Shown: one piece after another, positions 54,930-63,331 of the stretch
How positions within the stretch are numbered: the stretch's first letter is position 1
Layout: each line of letters starts with the position of its first letter
Source: Thiolapillus brandeum
GTDB lineage: Bacteria > Pseudomonadota > Gammaproteobacteria > Chromatiales > Chromatiaceae
Assembly (NCBI RefSeq): GCF_000828615.1
Contig: NZ_AP012273.1
Location: 1,736,001-1,800,000, forward strand
Direction of reading: 5' to 3'
DNA: 64,000 bases
Program-made: the position numbers and the translations under genes
The notes under the pieces: model-generated
Told to the model about the DNA's origin: nothing
The model's input: the letters and a program-made list of their open reading frames with translations, nothing else
The model's database searches: none

Positions 54930-56721
54930 CCGGGTTCACGGCATCGCCTTTCTGCACGAATACGCCTGCAACGGTGCCTCCAATGGGGGCCTGCACCTCT
55001 GTCTCCATTTTCATGGCCTCGGTGATGAGTACAGGCGCTCCGGCTTCAATACTGTCACCTTCCTTGACCAGCACCTCAACGATGGTGCCCGGCATGGAGG
55101 TAGTGACATGCCCCTCTTTGGTCGCCTTGGGCCGACGTCCGTTGATGGACTCCTGCACGGCTCCTTCAGCACCACCGGTCAGTACGATTTCATCCAGGGT
55201 TTCCACCACGGCTTCCTCGGGTACGCCGTCCACAGTCATGTAGAAATGCCGTTCCGGCTGGCCCTTGTGCCCTGCCCCGGTAATCTTGATGTGATAGGTC
55301 TCACCATGCAGCACGATATTGAATTCAGTGGGTGCGCTTTCCTGGGGACCATCTCCGGGAGGAGGCTCCAGTGGCTCCGGCTGCAAGGTGCCTGCGGCAC
55401 GCTGCTCCAGGAACTGACGGCCAATTTCAGGAAACATGGCATAGGAGAGCACATCCTCATCAGATTTGGCCAGGTCGCCAATCTCCCTGCGCAGATGCTC
55501 GAGTTCCGGCGCCAGCAGATCTGCCGGGCGTACCTCGATGATATCCTGTTCACCCACGGCTTCCCGGCGCAACTTCTCGTTGACCTTTCCCGGCGCCTGG
55601 CCATAACCGCCCTGCAGATAGATTTTTACTTCGTTGGTGATGGTCTCATAGCGTTTACCCGTCAGTACGTTGAGCACCGCCTGAGTGCCTACAATCTGGG
55701 AGGTAGGCGTCACCAGGGGCGGATAACCCAGATCCTCGCGCACCCGGGGAATCTCCTCCATGACTTCATTCATGCGTCCCAGGGCGTTTTGTTCCTTGAG
55801 CTGATTGGCCAGGTTGGAAATCATCCCGCCGGGGATCTGATTCACCTGCACCCGGGTATCCACGCCGGTGAACTCGCTCTCGAACTGGTGGTACTTCTTG
55901 CGTACTTCATAAAAGTACATACCGATGTCCTGGAGCAGCTCCAGATCCAGGCCCGTATCGTATTCGGTGCCCCGCAGTCCCGCTACCAGGGATTCCGTGG
56001 GAGGATGGCTGGTGCCGCCGGCCCAGGAGGAAATGGCCGTATCCACCCGGTCGCAACCGTTCTCGATGGCCTTGAGATGACACATTTCCGCCAGACCCGC
56101 TGTGGCGTGGGAATGCAGCTGCAGGGGCAGATCCACGGCATCCTTGATGGCTTTGACCAACTCTTCCGTGGCATAGGGGGTGAGCAGCCCGGCCATGTCC
56201 TTGATGCAAATGCTGTCACAGTCCATTTCCGCCAGCTCCCTGGCCATCTTCACGAACCCCCTGGTGTCATGCACCGGGCTGACGGTGTAGCAGATGGTGC
56301 CCTGGGCATGCTTGCCTGCTTCCCTGGTGGCTTCGACTGCGGTGCGCAGGTTGCGAATGTCGTTCAAGGCATCGAAGATACGGAACACATCCATACCCTG
56401 CTCTGCCGCCTTGAGAATAAAGGCCCGCACCACATCATCTGCATAGTGGCGATAGCCGAGAAGATTCTGGCCCCGCACCAGCATCTGCAGGCGGGTATTG
56501 GGCAGGGCCTGACGCAGCTTGCTCAGGCGCTCCCAGGGATCTTCCTTCAGGAAACGCAGACAGGCGTCGTAGGTGGCGCCTCCCCAGCATTCCAGGGACC
56601 AGTAGCCTACCTTGTCCAGCTTGTCACAAATGGGCAACATGTCCTCGGTGCGCATGCGGGTGGCAATAAGAGACTGGTGCGCATCACGCAGGATGACATC
56701 GGTAATTTCTATCTTCGACAT
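54901..56721 (-). CDS. pycB: Pyruvate carboxylase subunit B / oxaloacetate decarboxylase alpha-type
   Basis: 606 residues. A carboxyltransferase TIM barrel (about 1-300: DVILRDAHQSLIATRMRTED, CIKDMAGLLTPYA) is followed by the conserved PYC_OADA domain and a C-terminal biotinyl domain with EAMKMETEV, where Lys carries biotin. Together with the biotin carboxylase encoded upstream it would make oxaloacetate from pyruvate and bicarbonate (two-subunit PYC). The absence of beta and gamma sodium-pump genes argues against oxaloacetate decarboxylase. Confidence 0.9.
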   Translation of the reverse strand: MSKIEITDVILRDAHQSLIATRMRTEDMLPICDKLDKVGYWSLECWGGATYDACLRFLKEDPWERLSKLRQALPNTRLQMLVRGQNLLGYRHYADDVVRAFILKAAEQGMDVFRIFDALNDIRNLRTAVEATREAGKHAQGTICYTVSPVHDTRGFVKMARELAEMDCDSICIKDMAGLLTPYATEELVKAIKDAVDLPLQLHSHATAGLAEMCHLKAIENGCDRVDTAISSWAGGTSHPPTESLVAGLRGTEYDTGLDLELLQDIGMYFYEVRKKYHQFESEFTGVDTRVQVNQIPGGMISNLANQLKEQNALGRMNEVMEEIPRVREDLGYPPLVTPTSQIVGTQAVLNVLTGKRYETITNEVKIYLQGGYGQAPGKVNEKLRREAVGEQDIIEVRPADLLAPELEHLRREIGDLAKSDEDVLSYAMFPEIGRQFLEQRAAGTLQPEPLEPPPGDGPQESAPTEFNIVLHGETYHIKITGAGHKGQPERHFYMTVDGVPEEAVVETLDEIVLTGGAEGAVQESINGRRPKATKEGHVTTSMPGTIVEVLVKEGDSIEAGAPVLITEAMKMETEVQAPIGGTVAGVFVQKGDAVNPDEALVEIEP

Positions 56722-56733
56722 GGTTTTCTACCT

Positions 56734-58152
56734 TTACAAACCTGCATGAGCGGCTACCGCCACCGCCAGCGCGGCAGCCACATCGCTCTTGCACAGTTTT
56801 TCAGTGTATTCCGTCAATTCGGGATGATCTTCCACGAAAGAGGTGGTGAATTTGGCGGCGCGGAAACCCGGATGATGCATGATTTCCAGATAATAGGTCT
56901 TGGTGGTGCGTATGCCATGCACTTCCATATCCCGCAGGGCTCGCTCACCCCGGGCAATGGCATCTTCCCAGGTCAGGGCCCAGACAATGACCTTGGCAAT
57001 CATGGAATCGAAATAGGGAGGAATCGTATAACCGGTATAAATGGCCGTATCCGTGCGCACGCCGGGGCCTCCAGGGGCATAGTAGCGGGAGATGCGACCA
57101 AAGCTGGGCAGAAAATTGTTCTTCGGATCTTCTGCGTTCACCCGGAACTGTATGGCATATCCCCGGCGCTGTATCTCGTGCTGCTTGAACCGCAACTTCA
57201 GACCCGCAGCCACGCGGATCTGCTCCTCGATGATATCCACCCCGGTAATGGTCTCGGAAATAGTGTGTTCCACCTGTACCCGGGTATTCATCTCCATGAA
57301 ATAAAAACGGTCATTCTCATCCATGAGAAATTCCACGGTACCGGCGCTCTGATAACCCACGGCCTTGGCGGCAATCACTGCCAGGCCACCCAGGTATTGG
57401 CGCTGCCCCTCATCCAGTTGGGGCGAAGGGGCGATCTCGATAAGCTTTTGATTGCGGCGTTGTATGGAGCAGTCCCGCTCATACAGATGGATGCAGTTGC
57501 CATGGCTGTCAGCCAGCACCTGCAGCTCGATATGCCGGGGATTGACCACGCATTTTTCCATGAACACTTCCGCACGCCCAAATGCCTTGGTGGCCTCGGA
57601 GATCACCCGATCATAGTTCTTGCGCAGTTCCGCTTCCGTGTCACAACGGCGTATGCCCCGGCCTCCACCACCGGAGGTGGCCTTGAGCATCACCGGGTAG
57701 CCAATCCGCTGCGCCACTTCCAGGGCTTCATCCAGCCCGGACAGATTTTCCTCCGTACCCGGCGTGACCGGCACCCCGGCGGCGATCATGGCCTTGCGCG
57801 CTTCGGTTTTGTCACCCATGCGGCGAATGACATCGGCGGTGGGGCCAATGAAAGTGATCCCCCGGCGCTCACAGGCAGCAGCAAAATCGGCGTTTTCCGA
57901 AAGGAAGCCGTAACCGGGGTGAATCGCATCGCAACCGGCCTGCACGGCCAGATTCACGATGCGGTGGATATTCAGGTATCCCGCCACCGGATCTTCGCCG
58001 ATGCTGTACGCCTCATCTGCCTTTTTTACGTGCAGACTGTACATGTCGGCTTCGGTATAAATGGCCACCGAGCGTATGCCCATCTCCGCGCAGGCACGGA
58101 TCACCCTGACAGCAATCTCGCCCCGGTTGGCTACCAGTATCTTTCGCAACAT
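56734..58152 (-). CDS. pycA: Pyruvate carboxylase subunit A (biotin carboxylase)
   Basis: 472 residues, AccC-like ATP-grasp. ANRGEIAVRVIRACAEMGI at the N-terminus, the ATP loop KATSGGGGRGI, and EMNTRVQVEHTISE with the catalytic region. The C-terminus (residues 450-472) is Ala-rich. It carboxylates the biotin on the partner subunit. Being 12 bases ahead of the subunit B gene supports pyruvate carboxylase over acetyl-CoA carboxylase. Confidence 0.92.
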   Translation of the reverse strand: MLRKILVANRGEIAVRVIRACAEMGIRSVAIYTEADMYSLHVKKADEAYSIGEDPVAGYLNIHRIVNLAVQAGCDAIHPGYGFLSENADFAAACERRGITFIGPTADVIRRMGDKTEARKAMIAAGVPVTPGTEENLSGLDEALEVAQRIGYPVMLKATSGGGGRGIRRCDTEAELRKNYDRVISEATKAFGRAEVFMEKCVVNPRHIELQVLADSHGNCIHLYERDCSIQRRNQKLIEIAPSPQLDEGQRQYLGGLAVIAAKAVGYQSAGTVEFLMDENDRFYFMEMNTRVQVEHTISETITGVDIIEEQIRVAAGLKLRFKQHEIQRRGYAIQFRVNAEDPKNNFLPSFGRISRYYAPGGPGVRTDTAIYTGYTIPPYFDSMIAKVIVWALTWEDAIARGERALRDMEVHGIRTTKTYYLEIMHHPGFRAAKFTTSFVEDHPELTEYTEKLCKSDVAAALAVAVAAHAGL

Positions 58153-58164
58153 GATTTAGGCTCC

Positions 58165-58677
58165 TTAATGGGGCGTTTTACCACCGATTCTGTCCATGAG
58201 GGCAAACAATACGCCGGAAATGACCAAGGTAGCATGAATCACCACCTTCCAGATCAGTTCCTGCTGCCCCACGGGCTCACCGACATTGACAAACAACTTC
58301 AGCAACTCGATACCGGAAATGGCCACGATGGAACCGATGAGTTTGATCTTGAGATCCGTAAAACCCACCTTACCCATCCAGTCCGGCCTGTCTTCATGGT
58401 CTGCCACGTCGATCCGGGATACGAAATTTTCATATCCCGCAAAAACGATGATCAACAGGAGATTGGCGACCAGCACCAGGTCAATGAGAGAAAGTATGCC
58501 CAACACCATTTCCGGTCCGGGTGCATGGTATATGGCGATGGGCACCAGATGGGCAAACTCTTTGAAGAACATTACCATCAACAGGCCAATAGCCAAAATC
58601 AGCCCGACATAAAACGGCGCCAACAGCCAGCGGGCGTTGAACATGAACAGTTCGAGCAGATGTTCCAGTTTCTTCAT
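58165..58677 (-). CDS. UPF0114 (YqhA-type) membrane protein
   Basis: 170 residues from the ATG at 58677, where the family opening (MKKLEHLLE, then ARWLLAPFYVGL) begins; an earlier in-frame ATG adds ten residues unlike the family. Four helices (about 12-35, 60-85, 105-125, 137-155). Function unknown. It ends 12 bases after the pycA start region on the same strand; possibly cotranscribed with pycAB. Confidence 0.88.
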   Translation of the reverse strand: MKKLEHLLELFMFNARWLLAPFYVGLILAIGLLMVMFFKEFAHLVPIAIYHAPGPEMVLGILSLIDLVLVANLLLIIVFAGYENFVSRIDVADHEDRPDWMGKVGFTDLKIKLIGSIVAISGIELLKLFVNVGEPVGQQELIWKVVIHATLVISGVLFALMDRIGGKTPH

Positions 58678-58744
58678 TATGGTCGTTTTCCCACACAAGT
58701 TTTTCAATTGTACCTGATTCCGAGCAGCGTCTGATCCTTGGGGA

Positions 58745-59737
58745 TCAGCCGGCAGTACCTTTTACCGACAGAAACAGGCTGGTCTGATAAGCCAGAAAGA
58801 CCGCCAGCAATACCAGCCCGGCCCAGCGCCTGATAATGCCATGACCCTTACGGCTGAAGCCTCTGGCTACAAGGTACAAAACCACAGAGAGTGCCAACAT
58901 CAGGGGAAAATCACGATACAGAACAGCCTCTTCCACCTCTGTCGGCGCAATAGTCCCGGCGATACCCAGCACCGCCATGATATTGAACAGGTTGGAACCC
59001 ACCACGTTGCCCACGGCAATATCATGCTCGTTCTTGCGTGCGGCCATAATCGACGCCGCCAGTTCCGGCAGGGAGGTACCAATGGCCACGATGGTGAGGC
59101 CAATCACCAGGTCACTCACCCCGTAATACTGGGCAATGCCCACCGCTCCCCACACCAACAGTTTGGAACTGCCCAGCAAAAGCACCAGTCCCGAAGTCAG
59201 CAGCCACCAGGCTTTTCCTGTGGGCATATGGGCTGGAATTTCCTCGGCAAGTTCTTTTATGAGCGGATCCCTGGCACCACTGGTATGCGCCAGGTGGATA
59301 GTCCACAACACCACCATTACCATACCGGTAAGCAGCAACAGCCCATCCATGCGCGACAGCATTCCGTTCCACAACAACCCCAGAGCCGCCACCATAACGA
59401 TCAGCATGAGTGGGAATTCCCGATTCAGGGTATTGGAGTGTACGGCCAAAGGCGCAATGATCGCCGTAACCCCCAGCACCAGCGCCATGTTGGCGATATT
59501 GGAACCAATGGCATTGCCGATCGCCAGACCCGAGTTTCCCTGCAGGGCCGCCACAGCCGAAACCAGCATCTCTGGAGCAGAAGTACCAAAGGCCACCACC
59601 GTCAGGCCAATGATGAGAGTGGAAACCCCCAAGGCCCTGGCCAGACCGGCGGCTCCGGCCACAAACCGGTCAGCGCTCCAGACGAGCACCAGCAAGCCGC
59701 CAAGAACCCCCAGAAAAAACCATGACATATCAGACAT
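58745..59737 (-). CDS. Calcium/sodium antiporter family protein (YrbG/CaxA)
   Basis: 330 residues, ten or eleven helices with the two alpha-repeats of the Ca/cation antiporter superfamily: VAFGTSAPEMLVSAVAALQGNSGLAIGNAIGSN and VAIGTSLPELAASIMAARKNEHDIAVGNVVGSN. The Glu in SAPE and SLPE coordinates the cation. Exchanges Ca2+ for Na+ or H+; the ion preference is not visible. Confidence 0.93.
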   Translation of the reverse strand: MSDMSWFFLGVLGGLLVLVWSADRFVAGAAGLARALGVSTLIIGLTVVAFGTSAPEMLVSAVAALQGNSGLAIGNAIGSNIANMALVLGVTAIIAPLAVHSNTLNREFPLMLIVMVAALGLLWNGMLSRMDGLLLLTGMVMVVLWTIHLAHTSGARDPLIKELAEEIPAHMPTGKAWWLLTSGLVLLLGSSKLLVWGAVGIAQYYGVSDLVIGLTIVAIGTSLPELAASIMAARKNEHDIAVGNVVGSNLFNIMAVLGIAGTIAPTEVEEAVLYRDFPLMLALSVVLYLVARGFSRKGHGIIRRWAGLVLLAVFLAYQTSLFLSVKGTAG

Positions 59738-59767
59738 TTTACTTAGTATTCCGCTATTTATGGCTTA

Positions 59768-60847
59768 TTATTGGAGTACATTATCAATGTTGGAAAGACG
59801 TGCCTGAAGTTCATCCACAGACGCCTCCCTGACGGTAACATGACCAATCTTGCGGTCAGGACGTGGCGCCTTGCCATAGAGATGCAGATGGACATTCTCC
59901 AGCCCCAAAAGCGCCTTTGTATCCGGCAGATCACCAATCAAATTCACCATGGCAGCATGCCCCAGGGGCTGAGTGCTTCCCAGGGGCAGATCCAGTACGG
60001 CCCGCAGATGATTCTCGAACTGACTGGTATGCGCGCCTTCGATGGTCCAGTGACCGGAATTGTGCACCCGGGGCGCCATTTCATTGGCCAGCAGGTGCTC
60101 GCCCACCTGGAAAAACTCAATGGCCAGCACGCCCACATAACCCAGGTGTTCCAGCATCCGCCGGGCGTAATCCTCGGCCAGAGGCTGGTGGGAATCTTCA
60201 TGCAGGCAGGTGGAAAGACGCAGGATGCCGTCCCTGTGAACGTTTTCCGCCAGGGGATAGAACGCCATCTCACCGGAAACGCTGCGTACCGCGATGATAG
60301 ACACTTCCCTATCGAAATTCACCAGGCCCTCAAGAATACAGGGCACCTGGCCAACGGCCTGCCATGCAGCCTCGAGTTCGTCTCCAGGGTGAATCAACTG
60401 TTGCCCCTTGCCATCGTAACCCAGGGTGCGGGTCTTGAGAATGGCCGGCAGGCCCAGCTGCGCCACCCCCTGTTTCAGACCGGCCAGATCATGAACCTCG
60501 GCAAAGGGAGCGGTTTCTATACCCAGTTCGTTGAACAGAGTCTTTTCGTGATGACGATCACGGGCAGTAGCCAGGGCATTGGCAGGCGGGTAAACCGGGA
60601 GGGATTCCCCCAACTGTTCCACCGCGCTGGCAGGGACACTCTCGAACTCGTAAGTCACCCGATCCACCAATTCGGCCAGCTGTTCCAGGGCCGCGGGATC
60701 ATCGTATGCCGCCTGGATATGCCCTGCCAATGGCGCTGCGCAGGCGTCTGGTGCAGGCTCCAGAACCACGAAGTCCAGTCCCAGAGGATAGCCTGCCAGT
60801 GCCAGCATGCGCGCCAGCTGCCCTCCCCCCAGTATGCCGATCTTCAT
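59768..60847 (-). CDS. purK: N5-carboxyaminoimidazole ribonucleotide synthetase
   Basis: 359 residues, ATP-grasp (E. coli 355). [22 protein letters not shown] at the start and [30 protein letters not shown] identify PurK. Converts AIR with bicarbonate and ATP to N5-CAIR for purine synthesis. Overlaps the purE stop by 4 bases. Confidence 0.97.
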   Translation of the reverse strand: MKIGILGGGQLARMLALAGYPLGLDFVVLEPAPDACAAPLAGHIQAAYDDPAALEQLAELVDRVTYEFESVPASAVEQLGESLPVYPPANALATARDRHHEKTLFNELGIETAPFAEVHDLAGLKQGVAQLGLPAILKTRTLGYDGKGQQLIHPGDELEAAWQAVGQVPCILEGLVNFDREVSIIAVRSVSGEMAFYPLAENVHRDGILRLSTCLHEDSHQPLAEDYARRMLEHLGYVGVLAIEFFQVGEHLLANEMAPRVHNSGHWTIEGAHTSQFENHLRAVLDLPLGSTQPLGHAAMVNLIGDLPDTKALLGLENVHLHLYGKAPRPDRKIGHVTVREASVDELQARLSNIDNVLQ

Positions 60848-61338
60848 GAGCCTGGCGCAGGATCCGGTTCGTCCAGAACCCTTTGGGTCTGGCGGGCACG
60901 AAACTCATCGAGAGCAAGACGCAGGTCGTCATATTTATTTCCCAGAATGGATGCCGCAAACAAGGCAGCATTCACGGCTCCGGCCCGGCCAATGGCCAGG
61001 GTACCCACGGGAATACCTGCAGGCATCTGAGCAATGGACAATAGGGAATCCATACCATTCAGGGCACGGGATTGCACAGGCACGCCGAGGACCGGCAGAC
61101 TGGTCTTGGCCGCCACCATGCCGGGCAGATGCGCCGCGCCTCCTGCTCCGGCGATGATCACCTCTATACCCCGTTCCCGGGCCTGCTCTGCGTATGAGAA
61201 CAGCTTGTCCGGGGTGCGATGCGCGGAAACCACTTCCTTTTCATAAGGAATCCCGAGTTCGTCCAGGGTTTCTGTTGCATGACGCATGGTTTCCCAGTCC
61301 GAGCTGGAACCCATGATGACGCCAACCAGTGTTTGCAT
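60844..61338 (-). CDS. purE: N5-carboxyaminoimidazole ribonucleotide mutase
   Basis: 164 residues. [10 protein letters not shown] and SAHRTPD with the catalytic His, then [23 protein letters not shown], all conserved. Uses the N5-CAIR made by PurK encoded next. It is the first gene of purEK, with its promoter ahead of 61338. Confidence 0.97.
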   Translation of the reverse strand: MQTLVGVIMGSSSDWETMRHATETLDELGIPYEKEVVSAHRTPDKLFSYAEQARERGIEVIIAGAGGAAHLPGMVAAKTSLPVLGVPVQSRALNGMDSLLSIAQMPAGIPVGTLAIGRAGAVNAALFAASILGNKYDDLRLALDEFRARQTQRVLDEPDPAPGS

Positions 61339-61417
61339 AAGCCGTTTCTCTACCCACAGGGCGGGCCAAGGAAAAACGCGTATTATGCCTGATTTTCCAA
61401 CAAACTTCCCCTAAAGG

Positions 61418-61690
61418 AGTCTGTCGGGTTTGACCGTTTGACCGATGATTGCTCCTGCATAATCGGCATTTCCGCCATCCGTGGCGGTCAAGCGAAAATC
61501 ACTGGTGGCGAATTAAATCAGTTTATCGAGCGAGGCGAAAAGAATGAATGGAGCATTCTTTCGCGCAAGCCCCGAAGGGGTGAAGTACAGGGAGGTACTT
61601 CACAATAGCAGGGCTATTTAACGAGTTCGATAAGCTGAGTTAATCGCCATCCAGGGATTTGCAGCCAAACAGCGTTAAATCCGACAGACT
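61418..61690. mobile_element. MITE-like element, family E (273 bp)
   Basis: Inverted ends AGTCTGTCGGGTTT (61418-61431) and AAATCCGACAGACT (61677-61690) with one mismatch. Inside, three hairpins: GCGAAAAGAATG / CATTCTTTCGC, CCCC-GAA-GGGG and GAAGTAC / GTACTTC. It fills most of the 393-base gap 61339-61731 between purE and the AhpD-like gene; nothing else was recognised there. Confidence 0.75.
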
Positions 61691-61731
61691 TGGGCCAACT
61701 GCCGCTCAGGGTTTCCATCCGGTTTTACTGC

Positions 61732-62280
61732 TCAGACAAAAGCGCTCTGGTCTTCAACTTTGAATGTTCGCAATACATGGGTAAAGGCCTTGTTGTTTGC
61801 CGCAATGATGACTGCGTCGAATATGTCACGGTCACTGAAGCCTTGCTCCCTGGCCGCATCCATTTCCGCCCGGCTGATGTCATCCGGCCGGTCTATGGCA
61901 TCCAGCGCGATTTGCAGCAATATTCTGTCAGCTTCATCGAGGGGCGCTTTACCTGCATCCTCTGCGGCAGCCTCCAGTTCCTCGGAGGTCACCCCCATCT
62001 CCAGCAAAATGGCGGCATTCAAGTCAATACAAAAACGGCATCGGGCCGCAGAAGACACCAGGTAACGGATGAATACCATCAACTTCATATTCAGTCGAGG
62101 GTGTTCCATATAGTAGCCCACCAGGTTGACGAACTGTTCCAGGACCGGGGGACTGATGGCATACAGACGCAGCCCGGCCGGGACGAACCCCAATCGCATT
62201 TCCACGCCCTTGAGGATACGTTCGACCCGCTCACGATCGGTTGCCGGGATTTCGGGGTTTATCAGTACATTGTTTGTCAT
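61732..62280 (-). CDS. Carboxymuconolactone decarboxylase/AhpD-like protein
   Basis: 182 residues, AhpD-like helical fold. The motif RYLVSSAARCRFCIDLNAAIL has a CxxC (about 78-81) followed by a charged residue and His-lacking variant of the EXXXCXXXXXH proton relay; redox activity is likely but not certain. AANNKAFTHVLRTF is near the end. Candidates are alkylhydroperoxidase-type reduction or decarboxylation. A matching TetR operator lies 190 bases upstream beyond a repeat element. Confidence 0.85.
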   Translation of the reverse strand: MTNNVLINPEIPATDRERVERILKGVEMRLGFVPAGLRLYAISPPVLEQFVNLVGYYMEHPRLNMKLMVFIRYLVSSAARCRFCIDLNAAILLEMGVTSEELEAAAEDAGKAPLDEADRILLQIALDAIDRPDDISRAEMDAAREQGFSDRDIFDAVIIAANNKAFTHVLRTFKVEDQSAFV

Positions 62281-62297
62281 GTGATTCTCCAGTTTGG

Positions 62298-62467
62298 ATA
62301 TACCTGAATCCGTGAGTTCATCAGGGCACTTAGCACAAACTCTTGATCCGTCTAGCTATATGAAAAATCTCACCAGACCTATGGGTATGGCTGCGATTTT
62401 TCATTACGCTATCCGAATCAATATCTTGCGCTCTGCGCTCCCTCTGAACCCACGGATTCAGGATATA
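62298..62467. mobile_element. MITE-like element, family F (170 bp), upstream of the AhpD-like gene
   Basis: Near-perfect 22-base inverted ends: ATACCTGAATCCGTGAGTTC (from 62300) and GAACCCACGGATTCAGGATA (62446-62465). Inside, ATGAAAAATC and GATTTTTCAT form another inverted pair. It lies between the TetR-type operator at 62470 and the AhpD-like start at 62280. Confidence 0.78.
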
Positions 62468-62469
62468 AT

Positions 62470-62485
62470 AACCGACCAGTCGGTT
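62470..62485. promoter_or_regulatory. TetR-type operator upstream of the AhpD-like gene
   Basis: AACCGACCAGTCGGTT is a 16-base near-perfect palindrome. Thirteen bases, GACCAGTCGGTTT, recur in the tetR promoter at 63171-63183, so both are probably bound by the TetR protein encoded between them. It is 58 bases downstream of the tetR stop codon. Confidence 0.7.
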
Positions 62486-62543
62486 TATTTTTGTGGGTAA
62501 AAAAATGCCGATCATATTTCAGCAAATAGGGTTTCGATATTCC

Positions 62544-63155
62544 TCAGGCCTGATTATGCACCAGGCATTCCTTGATAAACCGGATACTGTGGTAAAAATT
62601 ATCCGGCTGCTGCTGCGCCTTGTCCAACAGGATGGCACCTTCAATCTGCCCCAGTATCACAGCCGCAAACCGGGCCGTATCCAGTTCCGGGCTGATCTGA
62701 CCGGCTTCCTGGGCGCGGCTCAATAGCGACTTGATCAACCGGCGGTAATTCCTGAATATCCTGTTCACTGTGTTTCGCACCTCTGAACTGACGGTACTGA
62801 ATTCCAGGGCAAAGTTACCGAAATAACACCCGCAGATCTGTCCTTCGCGGTATTGCTCTTTTTGCCGACCGACCATGTAGTCGAACAACAGAAACAGCTT
62901 CTCCAGGGGCGGCTTGTTCCTGCTCAGGATCCTTTTTTCGACATCCTCGGACAATCGGGAAAACTGCCATTCCAATGTCGCAATGGCAAGCTCCTCCTTG
63001 CTACTGAAATGGTAGTAAAAATTGCCTTTGGTCACTTCTGCCTGTCGAATGACTTTTTCGAGCCCCGTCGCGTGATAACCATTCCTGTAGAACAGTTCGG
63101 TCGCTGCCGAGAGAATACACTCACGGGTTACCAGGGCTTTGTCGGATAAAGTCAT
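62544..63155 (-). CDS. TetR/AcrR-family repressor
   Basis: 203 residues. N-terminal helix-turn-helix (about 10-56): ILSAATELFYRNGYHATGLEKVIRQAEVTKGNFYYHFSSKEEL, the classic TetR signature. The helical ligand domain (60-200) has two Cys in QICGCYFGNFALEF. Ligand unknown; the CGCYFGN pattern is common in TetR proteins sensing reactive or small organic molecules. Probably represses itself and the AhpD-like gene through the two GACCAGTCGG sites. Confidence 0.93.
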   Translation of the reverse strand: MTLSDKALVTRECILSAATELFYRNGYHATGLEKVIRQAEVTKGNFYYHFSSKEELAIATLEWQFSRLSEDVEKRILSRNKPPLEKLFLLFDYMVGRQKEQYREGQICGCYFGNFALEFSTVSSEVRNTVNRIFRNYRRLIKSLLSRAQEAGQISPELDTARFAAVILGQIEGAILLDKAQQQPDNFYHSIRFIKECLVHNQA

Positions 63156-63168
63156 ATACCACTAATTA

Positions 63169-63217
63169 CAGACCAGTCGGTTTGTTTACTATAGTGTATT
63201 CCCTGCGCTTCTGTCAA
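63169..63217 (-). promoter_or_regulatory. tetR promoter with overlapping TetR operator
   Basis: On the minus strand TTGACA (63212-63217), a 17-base spacer and CTATAG (63189-63194) form a good sigma-70 promoter. The operator half-palindrome GACCAGTCGG (63171-63180) with flanks AC and TTTGT lies just downstream of the -10, where bound repressor would block transcription. The rest of the 176-base gap 63156-63331 holds nothing else recognised. Confidence 0.72.
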
Positions 63218-63331
63218 AATACCCGGGTCGGGAGGAGACAAATGCCTCTCTCCCCAACTCGATTCAGGCCCCTTCCCCAAGCGCAATACTATTCGGTTCC
63301 AAACCAGGCTGGTTCCGGCCATTCCAGAGCA

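Noticed and set aside
55108-58734. A 1208-codon open frame on the plus strand across pycB, pycA and the YqhA-type gene
   Set aside because: It is antisense to three clear genes of known families; a long open frame opposite GC-rich coding sequence is common.
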